Below, piece by piece: positions 1 to 8,345 of a stretch of 64,000 nucleotides of DNA. Every line of letters starts with the position of its first letter. Positions within the stretch are counted from its first letter, which is position 1. The stretch covers positions 1,550,001 to 1,614,000 of the forward strand of contig NZ_BNBE01000002.1 in the NCBI RefSeq assembly GCF_014654895.1, written 5' to 3'. The notes under the pieces are model-generated. The model was not told the DNA's origin and made no database searches. It saw nothing but the letters and a program-made list of their open reading frames with translations. The DNA comes from Streptomyces filamentosus (GTDB lineage: Bacteria > Actinomycetota > Actinomycetes > Streptomycetales > Streptomycetaceae). The position numbers and the translations under genes were made by a program.

Positions 1-604
1 CGTCGTCATCCACCCAGGAGTACCGCATCGCGACGTTGTGGTGCGGTGAGTCGTGATCGCGCTCCACATCGCACGACCACGGCTCCCATGTACCGTCCTT
101 GCCCCGGGGGATCTCAAGCTCCGGGCACAGCGGCTGCTCCGTGGCACGGCGGAAGCGCAGGGCGAACCCGGCCCCGCTGACCGCTCGGGGGAAGGGCTCC
201 GCCCCGTAGCCCGCGCGGCGCAGCGCCTCCTCGCAGGGACGGCCGATGTGCTCGTAGTCCCAGGTGAGCCGGGCGAACCCTCCGCTGCGCCAGTCCTCGT
301 GGGCCCAGACGCTGTGCAGAGCCCCGTGCTCCTCGCTGTCGGCGTGCTTGTCGAGCGTGGCCTCGAGGAGCTCGGCGACGAAGTCCCGCTCGCGCAGCGA
401 GACGTATCCCGAGCGGCGGGACAGCCGGTAGTCCTCGGCGTGAAGGCTGGACCGGGACAGTGTGCGCACCCGTCCGCCGGTGAACGCGTCGACTGCCGTC
501 ACCTCGTCCGCGTCCTCGCCGGTGATCCGTACGACCGCTGCACTGCCTGCCCGGCATGACCGGTAGAGCCGCCCGGTCAGCGCGTGAGACGCCGCGTCCA
601 GCAC
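1..604 (-). CDS. hypothetical protein, C-terminus beyond the left edge
   Basis: An open frame of 201 codons runs from a GTG at 604 to the window edge without a stop. An AGAAGGGGG-type ribosome site lies just upstream of the GTG and supports that start. The product starts VLDAASHALTGRL, has strong codon bias, and is acidic with several Trp and Tyr residues (HSVWAHEDWRSGG, TWDYEHIGRP). I recognise no domain. It is transcribed away from the gene at 1004, leaving about 400 bp between them. The frame is far more protein-like than the Arg-rich opposite frames. Confidence 0.6.
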   Translation of the reverse strand, partial: MLDAASHALTGRLYRSCRAGSAAVVRITGEDADEVTAVDAFTGGRVRTLSRSSLHAEDYRLSRRSGYVSLRERDFVAELLEATLDKHADSEEHGALHSVWAHEDWRSGGFARLTWDYEHIGRPCEEALRRAGYGAEPFPRAVSGAGFALRFRRATEQPLCPELEIPRGKDGTWEPWSCDVERDHDSPHHNVAMRYSWVDDD

Positions 605-1003
605 GTTCGCCCCCTTCTGTCCTCACGCTTTACCAACGGTCCGGCCACAGTACCGATGCCCGAGGGGCCGACCCGCCGTTCGAAGTCAGCCGTCGGCGAG
701 CGCCGCCACGTCGGCAGAGGCCGAGACTCCGTCCGTGAACCCTCCGCCCCTCGGGGCCGCGTAGGCGCCGTGACCTCGATGTGCTGTGCCGCATCAACAG
801 GTGCGTGTGGTATGCGCCCACTGGTAGGCTTCGCAAAGCGCACCTCGCTTGTGCGCGCCGACCCGGGCCCACCCCCGGGACACCGGTGAACTGTGCTGCC
901 GCGCGGGGGCGAGCGACGACCGGTGCCCTCTTCTGAACCGTGCACCCTGGCCATGCTCGTGGTGGGACGAACAGCAGGTGTCAGGGCGCGACGAAGGAGA
1001 AGG

Positions 1004-1687
1004 ATGTCCTCCGGCAACACCACCAACCAGGAGCGGATCGCCCGCGCGCTGAACCGCTCGACCGGCTGCGGGTACCAGAAGGCCCTGCAACGGGTCAGGG
1101 CCGCGGCCGCCGCCGGCCGGCTGCCCGCCAAGCTCGACCAGGCGGGCCGCGACCAGGCCGTGCGGATGCTCGCCGAGGACCACGCCCAGCCCGCCCGGGC
1201 GGCCGTGCCGGGCGAGAAGGCCGCCGGCGCCCGGCCGGAGCACCAGGTGGGCGATCTGCTCAACGTGCCGCCCGCCGACCTGATGGAGGCGCACCGGGCG
1301 ATGGAGAGGCTCCGGGGCCTGCGGGACAAGGAGCGCACCGTCGCGGCCATGCGGGCGCAGCGGGACCAACGACTGAACCCGTACCTCATGCCGCAGGTCC
1401 TGGAGGGGCTGCTGGAGCGAGGTGGCGTGGGCAAGACTGTCACCGAGTTCTCCGAGCTGACTGGCCTACTCGCCGAGCAGCAGGGGGTGGGGCGGGACCC
1501 GGTAGTCGACGTGGACCCGCCCGCCTCCTCTCTGGACTGGCTGAGGCAGGCGGCCGCGCTGTTGCCGGAGCCCGGGTACGAGCCGGTGTTCGTGGACGTG
1601 GACACCCTTCCCTCCCGCGCCCCCAAGCTGACGCCGCAGGAGAAGGACGAACTGCTGCGCCGACTCGCCTCCGACGACCCGCAGTAG
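1004..1687 (+). CDS. hypothetical protein of the actinobacterial plasmid/mobile-element type
   Basis: The 227-residue product starts at ATG 1004 behind a GAAGGAGAAGG ribosome site; the frame is open further upstream, but that part is Arg-rich and has no comparable site. The N-terminus carries TGCGYQKAL (residues 20-28), followed by a helical Ala/Arg-rich stretch. From memory, similar N-termini recur in short hypothetical proteins of Streptomyces mobile elements. The middle is predicted helical and charged, and the C-terminus ends in TPQEKDELLRRLASDDPQ. No enzymatic motif is visible. It is probably a small nucleic-acid-associated or regulatory protein, but that is inference. Confidence 0.7.
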   Translation: MSSGNTTNQERIARALNRSTGCGYQKALQRVRAAAAAGRLPAKLDQAGRDQAVRMLAEDHAQPARAAVPGEKAAGARPEHQVGDLLNVPPADLMEAHRAMERLRGLRDKERTVAAMRAQRDQRLNPYLMPQVLEGLLERGGVGKTVTEFSELTGLLAEQQGVGRDPVVDVDPPASSLDWLRQAAALLPEPGYEPVFVDVDTLPSRAPKLTPQEKDELLRRLASDDPQ

Positions 1688-2344
1688 CCCGGCCCGGCGG
1701 TAGGGCCTGACTCGAAGACGGGTCGGCACCGCTGCGTGCCAGGCCGCAGCCCGGGGCAACACGACTTCCCACGCCACCGACTGACGGCTGACCGCGTCCC
1801 CGAAGATGGGCCGCCGCAGGTCAGCGCGATGGAAGCGACTGAGGTGGTGGCTCGTATACGAACAACGGACGCATCCGGGCCAGCCATCTCACCGAGGGTG
1901 TCGAATCCGGAGCCGGCCGTACTGCCGACGAGACACATCAGCCTCTTGACGCGCTCAAAAGGGCACCGCAGGAATAACTTGGCGGTCTTCCAGCGGTGCC
2001 CGGTGACGCGTCAGCTGAGGGCCCACGCATCGGGCAGAACCTTAGAGCATGGCGCACTGCTCACGCATCGTCATACCTCGCCCCTGCATCGGCCCTCTCG
2101 GGGCATTCCACCGTATTTCCCCGTGGCTGCCGACGTGCACTGTGTTCCTGACCCGCGGCGGTCCATCTTCGCTGTCAGAAACTGCGTTCGGTCCGCCTTC
2201 GGTCCAGGGTTACTGCCACAGCCCAACAGGTGCCGAGCGTCGAGCCGGCCCGCAGAATCTCCTCGCCCGTATGTCACACGGACGTCCTGCGGCACACCTC
2301 TATGGATGTTCGTTCCTGGCCGCGGCTTCCCGAAGGAGTTCTCC
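1688..2344. other. intergenic region, no supported gene
   Basis: About 650 bp between two + strand genes. Open frames here are Arg/Pro/Ser-rich shadows with no ribosome site, and no tRNA or strong hairpin is visible. Some of it is less GC-rich than the coding DNA around it, so it may hold the promoter for the gene at 2345, but I cannot place one. Confidence 0.4.
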
Positions 2345-2743
2345 ATGCGCACGTCCGAGCACACCCCGGCAGCTCCTCGGCGGCGGCGCCGGTTCGCCCG
2401 GCTGCGCCGCCTGCTGTGGCGCGCGGCCGGGGGCGGTGTAGAACGCGCCGAGATGACCACGGGGCGGGCGGTTGGCCGGGCCATGCTCTTCACCCTCCTT
2501 GCCGTCAGCCTCGTCGGCACCTTGATGACGACGATCTACTTGCCCGCCCCGTGGGGGCGCCTGCTGGTGCTGCCGGCCGCGGTGGGGGCGCTCTGCGCGG
2601 GACTGGTCGCATGCGTTCACGCCTTCGTCGCCTCGTTCGCGGTCGTCGAGGCGGCGCACCGGCGGTCTGCCGCAGCAGGCGCTGCGCTGCGGCGGTCTGC
2701 CGCGCGCCGGCGGGGTTCCCGCGCGGCGGCGGCACCGAAGTGA
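2345..2743 (+). CDS. small membrane protein, function unknown
   Basis: A 132-residue protein starting at ATG 2345 with an AAGGAG ribosome site 7 bp upstream. The N-terminus is very basic (PRRRRRFARLRR, residues 11-22), then come two hydrophobic segments at about 46-66 and 73-104, and the tail is again Ala/Arg-rich. This fits a small integral membrane protein with both ends in the cytoplasm by the positive-inside rule. Similar small basic two-helix proteins occur on actinobacterial plasmids, but I do not recognise a family. Confidence 0.65.
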   Translation: MRTSEHTPAAPRRRRRFARLRRLLWRAAGGGVERAEMTTGRAVGRAMLFTLLAVSLVGTLMTTIYLPAPWGRLLVLPAAVGALCAGLVACVHAFVASFAVVEAAHRRSAAAGAALRRSAARRRGSRAAAAPK

Positions 2744-2821
2744 CGGCAGGGCTGCTCCCGGCATGTTGCCGTTCCGCAAATACTCGGTGGAGCAAGTCGG
2801 AAATACCGGGTCATAACGATC

Positions 2822-2850
2822 TTGACGGGTTAGGGGTCCGGTGTCAGATT
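2822..2850 (+). promoter_or_regulatory. possible sigma-70-type promoter for the XRE gene
   Basis: TTGACG at 2822-2827 is followed 17 bp later by CAGATT at 2845-2850, in a locally AT-richer stretch before the XRE gene at 3007. The -10 is a poor match, so this is only a candidate. Confidence 0.3.
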
Positions 2851-3006
2851 CGGGGTGATCACCGCTCAGATTCACGAGGGGCGGTGGTGGTTGAAGGCTG
2901 TGCTGTTGCGTGCCGAGGGGGTGTCACATGGGCATAAAAGCGTCTGAGCTGTCCGCGTCGGGGCAGGGCGCCCAGGCCCCTGCGGCCGCCCGGGCCCAGG
3001 AAGGAC

Positions 3007-3546
3007 GTGACGGTGGCCGGTCGCGGGGTGACCGACTTCGCTCCGGCCGCGCTGCTGAGCGAACGCACAGGCGTGAATCTGTCACGGGAGGAGTTGGCCC
3101 GGTCCGCGTCGCGGTACGAGCCGTGTCTGAGTGCTGCCCATGTCAGCCTGTACGAAGTCGGGGCACGAGTGCCGCAGTTGAGCACGCTCGTTGCGCTGGC
3201 CCGGGCGCTCGGCGTGGAGGTTCGGTCGCTGCTGGTGCCGGTCGAGACCGAGGACCTGGCCCGGTTGAGGGTGGAGGCCGGCATCCGGCAGCGCGATCTT
3301 GCGCGGTCGCTCGGCCTGCCGCAGGCCCGCTGGTCAAGGATCGAACGGGGCCTCCTCCCACCAGGGCCGGCGCTCCTGCGCGAGCTGGCCGAGATTCTCG
3401 GCAGACCCCTCGACGTGGTGGCCCGCTCGTCTCTCCAGACCCGGCGCCGCGCCCTGGCGGCGCCGTCGCGGCCCAAGCTCCGCGGGACACGTGCGGCGAG
3501 AGAAATGACCATGCCGGGGCGCAGGTTGGCCGCGTACGCTCCTTAG
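3007..3546 (+). CDS. XRE-family regulator with two helix-turn-helix domains
   Basis: A 179-residue protein starting at GTG 3007 behind a GGAAGG ribosome site. It carries two Cro/cI-type repeats: residues about 26-76 (LSREELARSASR ... VSLYEVGARVPQLSTL) and 84-138 (LARLRVEAGIRQRDLARSLG ... WSRIERGLLPPGPALL). The second is the better match. Such tandem-HTH proteins usually bind an operator as a monomer or dimer. It sits 80 bp before the Tad operon and reads the same way, so control of that operon is a reasonable guess. No ligand or protease domain is present. A GTG at 3025 is an alternative start. Confidence 0.85.
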   Translation: MTVAGRGVTDFAPAALLSERTGVNLSREELARSASRYEPCLSAAHVSLYEVGARVPQLSTLVALARALGVEVRSLLVPVETEDLARLRVEAGIRQRDLARSLGLPQARWSRIERGLLPPGPALLRELAEILGRPLDVVARSSLQTRRRALAAPSRPKLRGTRAAREMTMPGRRLAAYAP

Positions 3547-3626
3547 CTCGCACGCGCCCCGCCGGCTGACCCGGGCCTGTCCGGAGAGCCGAACGGTGCA
3601 CTTCCACGACCACGAATGAGGGGGAT

Positions 3627-4223
3627 ATGTCAATGGCACTGTCCAAGGTAGGCGTCTCGAAGGCCGAGAAGATCCGTACGGCGGCCGCGTTGGGTCTGGG
3701 TGCCGCCGTGCTCCTGGCCGGCTGTGGCACCGATTCCGACACCCCGGTCGCCAAGAAGACGTCTGCCGCACCCGCCACCAGCGCGTCTCCTTCCGCCGAT
3801 CCGGAACAGCAGGCCAGGGAGCAGGTTCTTGCGGCCTACCGCGGTATGTGGGCGGAGCAGGTGAAGATCTACGGCAGCGGGTCGTTCAAGGGCTCGCAGC
3901 TGGAGAAGTACGCCGCCGACAAGGCCTTGGCGAAGGTGCGCGCCGCGGCCTTCTACTACCAGAACAACGACCTGGTGGTGAAGGGCAAGCCGAAGCTGGA
4001 GGACGACCCGAAGGTCACGCTCAGCCTCGGTGGCGCGTCGAAGAGCGCGGTGATCGTCGACTGCGTCGACAGCACGAACTTCGTGCCCGAGAACCGCAAG
4101 ACGGGCGAGAAGTCCGAGCTCGACAGCACCAGCCGGCGCAAGGTGCAGACGTCCAAGGCCCAGTACAGCAGCGGCAGGTGGATGATCACCGACTCCACGA
4201 TCGACAAGGGGTCGACATGCTGA
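3627..4223 (+). CDS. lipoprotein, first gene of the Tad-type operon
   Basis: A 198-residue protein starting at ATG 3627 after GAGGGGG. A basic N-region and hydrophobic stretch end in a lipobox with LAGC, so Cys33 should be lipidated and the protein anchored outside the membrane. A Ser/Ala/Pro-rich linker follows (residues about 40-60). The folded part has a Tyr-rich region (AAFYYQNND) and ends with a Cys after a Lys/Thr-rich tail. It looks like the small DUF-type lipoproteins with a cystatin/NTF2-like shape that often precede actinobacterial Tad loci, but the fold is inference. It overlaps the next gene by 7 bp, so the two are surely co-expressed. Confidence 0.75.
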   Translation: MSMALSKVGVSKAEKIRTAAALGLGAAVLLAGCGTDSDTPVAKKTSAAPATSASPSADPEQQAREQVLAAYRGMWAEQVKIYGSGSFKGSQLEKYAADKALAKVRAAAFYYQNNDLVVKGKPKLEDDPKVTLSLGGASKSAVIVDCVDSTNFVPENRKTGEKSELDSTSRRKVQTSKAQYSSGRWMITDSTIDKGSTC

Positions 4224-5215
4224 GCCTGCGCGGCCGCGGGGTGCTCCTCGCGGCCGCCGCCGCGGCCGTTCCCCTCCACCTGGGCCTTCTCGCCGCTCCG
4301 GCCTCCGCCGAGGGCGGCGGCAAGCCCAGCGGCGGCGTCACGTGCCCCGAGCTCGTCCCCGACTGCGACATCAACGCGGGCGGGGGCGGCGGCCAGGGCA
4401 AGCCGGACAAGCCCAGACCGGGCGGCAAGCCGAGCGGGGGCGGCGGCGGGTCCGCCAAGTGCTACATCGAGTGGGACAACATCGGTGAGGTGCCCTGCCA
4501 CGACGAGGACATGGGCTGGTTCAACCCGGTCGGCCAGTGCTACTGGGAGCTCCTCGAACCGCAGCCGGCCAAGGACGCTGCCGACTGGGAATGGGGCACC
4601 GCGGCGCCCGACAGCGGCGCCGAGCGGGCCAAGGGCAAGGTCTACAACGTGACCTGCCCCGGCGCGGGGCGGGAACTCATGGGCGGCAGCACCTGGTCCC
4701 TGAACCCGCCGCCCGGGTTCGGCGGCGGTCCCACCCCCGAGGAACTCGCCCAGGAAGCGATCAAGAAGATGCGCCTGCTGGGCGCCGACATCCGCACCGC
4801 ACCGGGGGCCGGCAAGACCGGCCTGGTCGGCATGCCCGTGTGGATCTGGAACAACAAGACCCCGCGCACCTGGGGGCCCGTCACCGACAGCGCCTCCGCG
4901 CCCGGCATCACCGTCACCGCGACCGCCACCGTGAAGAAGATCGAATACGTGATGGGGGACGGCGGCTCCGAGGTGTGCACCACCGCAGGCACACCGTACG
5001 AGAAGCGGTTCGGCGGACGGACCAGCCCTGACTGCGGCTACCGCTACACCAAGACATCCGCCTCCCAGCCGGACAACGCCTTCACCGTCAAGGCGACCAC
5101 GACCTGGGTCGTCCACTGGGCCGGCGGCGGCCAGGAAGGCGACATCACCACCACGCGGGAGGCCGAGCCCGCTCAGATCACCATCGGCGAGGCCCAGGCC
5201 GTCGCCAAGCCCTGA
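4217..5215 (+). CDS. secreted protein of the Tad-type operon
   Basis: A 332-residue protein starting at ATG 4217 inside the end of the lipoprotein gene. A Sec signal peptide is clear (residues 1-31, cleavage likely after ASA). A Gly/Lys/Pro-rich linker of roughly 40 residues follows, then a Cys- and Trp-containing extracellular domain (CYIEWDNIGEVPC, GQCYWELLEP). The string APGAGKTG resembles a Walker A motif, and relatives are sometimes labelled ATP/GTP-binding for that reason; in an exported protein lacking other nucleotide motifs this is almost certainly chance. It is probably a surface or periplasm-side part of the pilus machine. Confidence 0.75.
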   Translation: MLSLRGRGVLLAAAAAAVPLHLGLLAAPASAEGGGKPSGGVTCPELVPDCDINAGGGGGQGKPDKPRPGGKPSGGGGGSAKCYIEWDNIGEVPCHDEDMGWFNPVGQCYWELLEPQPAKDAADWEWGTAAPDSGAERAKGKVYNVTCPGAGRELMGGSTWSLNPPPGFGGGPTPEELAQEAIKKMRLLGADIRTAPGAGKTGLVGMPVWIWNNKTPRTWGPVTDSASAPGITVTATATVKKIEYVMGDGGSEVCTTAGTPYEKRFGGRTSPDCGYRYTKTSASQPDNAFTVKATTTWVVHWAGGGQEGDITTTREAEPAQITIGEAQAVAKP

Positions 5216-5243
5216 TGCTCCCGCACCGCGAAGGAAGCCGCCC

Positions 5244-5930
5244 ATGAGCACCACCGCCAAGCCGTCAGCACCCGACACTGCGCCCCCGGCGCCGGCTCCC
5301 CAGTCCCTGGTGCGCCAGCACGTCGTGCGCCGGCGCCGCTCCAGCTGGATAGCGCTCGGCGTGGCCGTGATCTGCATATCCGGTGCCGCAGGCGGCTGGC
5401 TGTACACGGAGACCAGCCACCGCGAGCCGGTCGTCGCCGTCGCCCGGGACGTGCCCATGGGCGCCGAGCTGAAGGCCGAAGACCTCGTCGAAGCACAGAT
5501 CGCCACCGATCCGGCGCTCACCCCTGTTCCGGCCCGCGACCTGACCAAGCTGATCGGCAAGCGCACCACGGTGGGCCTGGCCCGCGGCAGCCTGCTGACC
5601 CGCGCGTCGGTGACGGACGAGCCCCTCGTCAAGGCCGGGGAGCAGCTGGTGGGTGTCTCGCTCACCCCCTCGCGGCTTCTGGCGACCCGGCTGAGCCCGG
5701 GCCAGAAGGTCAAGGTGATCCACACGCCGAAGGACTCGGCGGCCGGAGCAGACGATGACGACAAGGCGACCGGGCAGTCGATGCAGGCCACGGTGATCGA
5801 GGTGGGCCGCCCGGACAACTCCGGCGCCCGCGTGGTCGACCTCGCCGTCACCCAGCTCGACGGCACCCGGCTGGCCATCTGGGCCGCGGCCGGAGAGGTC
5901 ACCTTGTCGATCGTCCCGGCGGAGGGCTGA
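5244..5930 (+). CDS. SAF-domain protein, CpaB/RcpC-like pilus assembly factor
   Basis: A 228-residue protein starting at ATG 5244 (GAAGGAAG upstream). A Pro/Ala-rich cytoplasmic tail is followed by one membrane helix (about 35-55), then a SAF-type domain (about 63-125) with the characteristic ARDVPMGAELKAEDL and GLARGSLLTRASV. CpaB/RcpC proteins of Tad systems share this layout and act at the outer face of the membrane in pilus assembly. The acidic loop DDDDKATG near residue 170 is unusual. The position directly before tadZ matches Tad loci. Confidence 0.8.
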   Translation: MSTTAKPSAPDTAPPAPAPQSLVRQHVVRRRRSSWIALGVAVICISGAAGGWLYTETSHREPVVAVARDVPMGAELKAEDLVEAQIATDPALTPVPARDLTKLIGKRTTVGLARGSLLTRASVTDEPLVKAGEQLVGVSLTPSRLLATRLSPGQKVKVIHTPKDSAAGADDDDKATGQSMQATVIEVGRPDNSGARVVDLAVTQLDGTRLAIWAAAGEVTLSIVPAEG

Positions 5931-5931
5931 G

Positions 5932-6798
5932 ATGGCCGTCATCGCGTTCTGCGGCGCCAGCGGCGGGCCCGGCGCCACCACAACCGCCCTCACCGCCCTG
6001 CTGACCTGGCCGCTGCAGGGCGGCCGGCGGGTTGTGCTGGCCGAATGCGACCCGGACGGCGGGTCGGTGGCGGCCGGCTACCTCGAGTCGCGCGTCTTCG
6101 GCGACCACGGCCTGCACCACCTGCAGATCGCCGACCGCCGCGGCCACCTGGAGGAGGTGTTCTGGCAGCAGCTGCTGAACCTGTCCGAGCCGGAGACGGA
6201 CGCCAACCGGCTGCTGCTGCCCGGACTGGCCAGCCCGGCCCAGGCCGCGGGCCTGCACCAGACCTGGCCCCGCCTTGCCCAGCTGTTCCGCGACCTAGAG
6301 CAGCGCGAGAGCGGATACGACATCCTCGTCGACCTCGGCCGCTCCGGCGCCGCGGGCGCCGCCAGCGCCCTGGCCCGCAGCGCCGACCTGACCGCCATCG
6401 TGGTCCGCACCACGCTGCGCGCCGTCCACGCGGCCAAGCCCAGGGTCGAGGCCCTGCGCGCGGCGCTGCAGTTGCACGGACGCGACAGCAGCCGCATCGG
6501 CCTCGTCGTGATCGGCGAAGGCCCCTACCGGGCACGCGATGTCGCCGAGCAGCTCCAGTTGCCGATCTTCGCGGAGCTGCCGTTCGACGAGAAGGCCGCC
6601 CGTGTCCTGACCCACGGCGGCGACGGCGGCCGCGGTTTCGCCGGCGCGCCGCTGATGCGTAAGGGCGCGGAGATGGCCCGCATGCTCCAGGCCCTGGCCG
6701 TGCAGGAGCACCTGCGGCTGCACGCCCCGGCCGAGCTGCGCCCGTCCACCGTCCTGCGCCGTCTGACGAAGGGAGCCGCTCATGACTCAGCGCGGTAG
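5932..6798 (+). CDS. tadZ: TadZ/CpaE-like ParA-family protein
   Basis: A 288-residue MinD/ParA-type protein starting one base after the previous stop. The N-terminal nucleotide loop reads ASGGPGATTTA (residues 9-19). The ParA deviant Walker A normally has KGGxGKT, and here both signature Lys residues are absent. Downstream the fold continues (VVLAECDPDGG, YDILVDLGRS, GLVVIGEGPYRARDV). TadZ proteins localise the pilus machine to a cell site. The missing Lys suggests weak or no ATP hydrolysis. The gene overlaps tadA by 17 bp. Confidence 0.8.
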   Translation: MAVIAFCGASGGPGATTTALTALLTWPLQGGRRVVLAECDPDGGSVAAGYLESRVFGDHGLHHLQIADRRGHLEEVFWQQLLNLSEPETDANRLLLPGLASPAQAAGLHQTWPRLAQLFRDLEQRESGYDILVDLGRSGAAGAASALARSADLTAIVVRTTLRAVHAAKPRVEALRAALQLHGRDSSRIGLVVIGEGPYRARDVAEQLQLPIFAELPFDEKAARVLTHGGDGGRGFAGAPLMRKGAEMARMLQALAVQEHLRLHAPAELRPSTVLRRLTKGAAHDSAR

Positions 6799-8344
6799 GC
6801 CGCTGTTCCCGGGGGCCACCTCCCCCGGGCCGGGCCAGTTTGCGTCCCTCTCGCCTTCCGGCACGCCGGCCGACGTTCCCGTCGCAGCGGACGGCGGAAC
6901 GGCCGCGCCGGCCGAGCACACCCCGGCGGTGCTGCCCGGCGCGCCCAGGGCCGCCGGCCGCGCGGCGCTGTGGGACTGGGCCACGGTGCGGTCCCTGCGG
7001 GACGAGCTCAGCGCGCGGATCGCGCCGGAGTACCAGACGTACAAGGAGTCGGCCGGCACGGAGATGTCGGCCGAGGAGGCCGAGCAGCGCGGCTGGGAGA
7101 TCATCCAGGACCTCGTGGCGCGCTGGGCCGCCGACTTCTCCGCGGCTCGGCAGATCTCGCCGACGTCCGCGGACGAGACGAGCCTGGCCCAGGCCGTCTT
7201 CGACCTGCAGTTCGCCCACGGTCGGCTCCAGCCCTATCTGGACGACGACGCGGTGGAGAACATCCTGATCAACGGCTGCGATGACGTGTGGGTGGACTAC
7301 GCGGACCAGCCCAACCGCAAGGTCGCTCCGATCGCCGAGTCCGACGAGGAGCTCGTCGAGCTGCTGCAGATGCTTGCACGGCGCCACGGAGCCGGTGAGC
7401 GCAGCCTGTCCAAGGCCTCGCCCACGCTGGCCCTGCGCCTGTCGGACACTTCGCGTCTGCAGGCGCTGACTGAGGTCACGCCGCGGCCCTACGTCGTCAT
7501 CCGCAAGCAGCGGGTGCGCGACGCCAGCCTGGAGAAGCTGGTGGAACTCGGCACCATCGACGCGAGCCTGATGCACTTCCTCAAGGCCGCGATGGCCGCC
7601 CGCAAGAACATCATGATCAGCGGGACGCAGGGCGTCGGCAAGACGACCATGCTCATCGCGCTCGCCCGCGAGATCGACCCCCAGGAGCGGGTCGGCACCC
7701 TGGAGACCGAGTACGAGCTGTTCCTGCACGAGATCGGCCACCTTCAGCAGGTCGTGCCGATGGAGGCCCGCGAGGGCAACGGGGAACGGGTCGACGGGCG
7801 GGACGCCGGCGAGATCGAGCTGGCCGACCTGATCGCGCCGTCGCTGCGCATGATGCTGCGCCGCATGATCGTCGGCGAGGTCCGCTCGAGGGAGATCGTG
7901 CCGATGCTGCAGGCCATGAGTGCCGGCGAGGGCGGCTCGATGTGCACCATCCACGTCAAGCGGGCCGACGCGGTCTTCGCCCGGATCGCCCAGCTGTGCA
8001 TCCAGCACGGCGGCGGCATGACGCAGGAACTCGCCTACCTCACCGCCGCCATGGCACTGGACTTCGTCGTGCACATCCACATGGACGACCGCACCGAGCA
8101 CGGCGGCACGAAGGAACGGTTCGTCCACCAGGTGCTGGAAGTCACCGGCGAGTTCAGCGAACTGACCGGCGCGCCGTCCTTCAACCGGATCTACAGCCCC
8201 GGCCCCGACGGGCGCGCGGTGCCCACCGGCATCCAGCCCGCCTGCCTCGACGACCTGCTCCAGGCGGGATTCCACCCGGAGTGGCTGTCCACGTACCAGA
8301 ACATCGGGGCCTGGACGGCCCGCCCGAACGGCAAGGTGGCCTGA
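6782..8344 (+). CDS. tadA: TadA/CpaF-family secretion ATPase
   Basis: A 520-residue hexameric secretion ATPase of the VirB11/PulE superfamily. The N-terminal domain is followed by Walker A SGTQGVGKTTM (about 279-289), the Asp-box region (TLETEYELFLHE), a Walker B-like segment (RMIVGEVRSREIVPML) and the His-box (SMCTIHVKRADAV). All core motifs are intact, so it should power assembly of the pilin and pseudopilins encoded downstream. The first 60 residues are Pro/Gly/Ala-rich and probably disordered. It overlaps tadZ and is followed one base later by tadB. Confidence 0.92.
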   Translation: MTQRGRPLFPGATSPGPGQFASLSPSGTPADVPVAADGGTAAPAEHTPAVLPGAPRAAGRAALWDWATVRSLRDELSARIAPEYQTYKESAGTEMSAEEAEQRGWEIIQDLVARWAADFSAARQISPTSADETSLAQAVFDLQFAHGRLQPYLDDDAVENILINGCDDVWVDYADQPNRKVAPIAESDEELVELLQMLARRHGAGERSLSKASPTLALRLSDTSRLQALTEVTPRPYVVIRKQRVRDASLEKLVELGTIDASLMHFLKAAMAARKNIMISGTQGVGKTTMLIALAREIDPQERVGTLETEYELFLHEIGHLQQVVPMEAREGNGERVDGRDAGEIELADLIAPSLRMMLRRMIVGEVRSREIVPMLQAMSAGEGGSMCTIHVKRADAVFARIAQLCIQHGGGMTQELAYLTAAMALDFVVHIHMDDRTEHGGTKERFVHQVLEVTGEFSELTGAPSFNRIYSPGPDGRAVPTGIQPACLDDLLQAGFHPEWLSTYQNIGAWTARPNGKVA

Positions 8345-8345
8345 G

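Noticed and set aside
577..1938. 453-codon minus-strand frame
   Set aside because: Ser/Arg-rich composition with no ribosome site; it is the shadow of the + strand gene at 1004 and of intergenic DNA.
2910..3569. 219-codon + strand frame overlapping the XRE gene
   Set aside because: The XRE frame has two HTH domains; this frame is Arg/Gly-rich noise even though it contains an ATG at 2928.
4790..4840. Walker A-like GAGKTG suggesting an ATP/GTP-binding protein
   Set aside because: The protein has a clear signal peptide and no other nucleotide-binding motif; the match is short and most likely chance.
3956..5902. 648-codon minus-strand frame opposite the Tad operon
   Set aside because: It mirrors four well-supported + strand genes and shows only Gly/Ala/Arg-rich composition.
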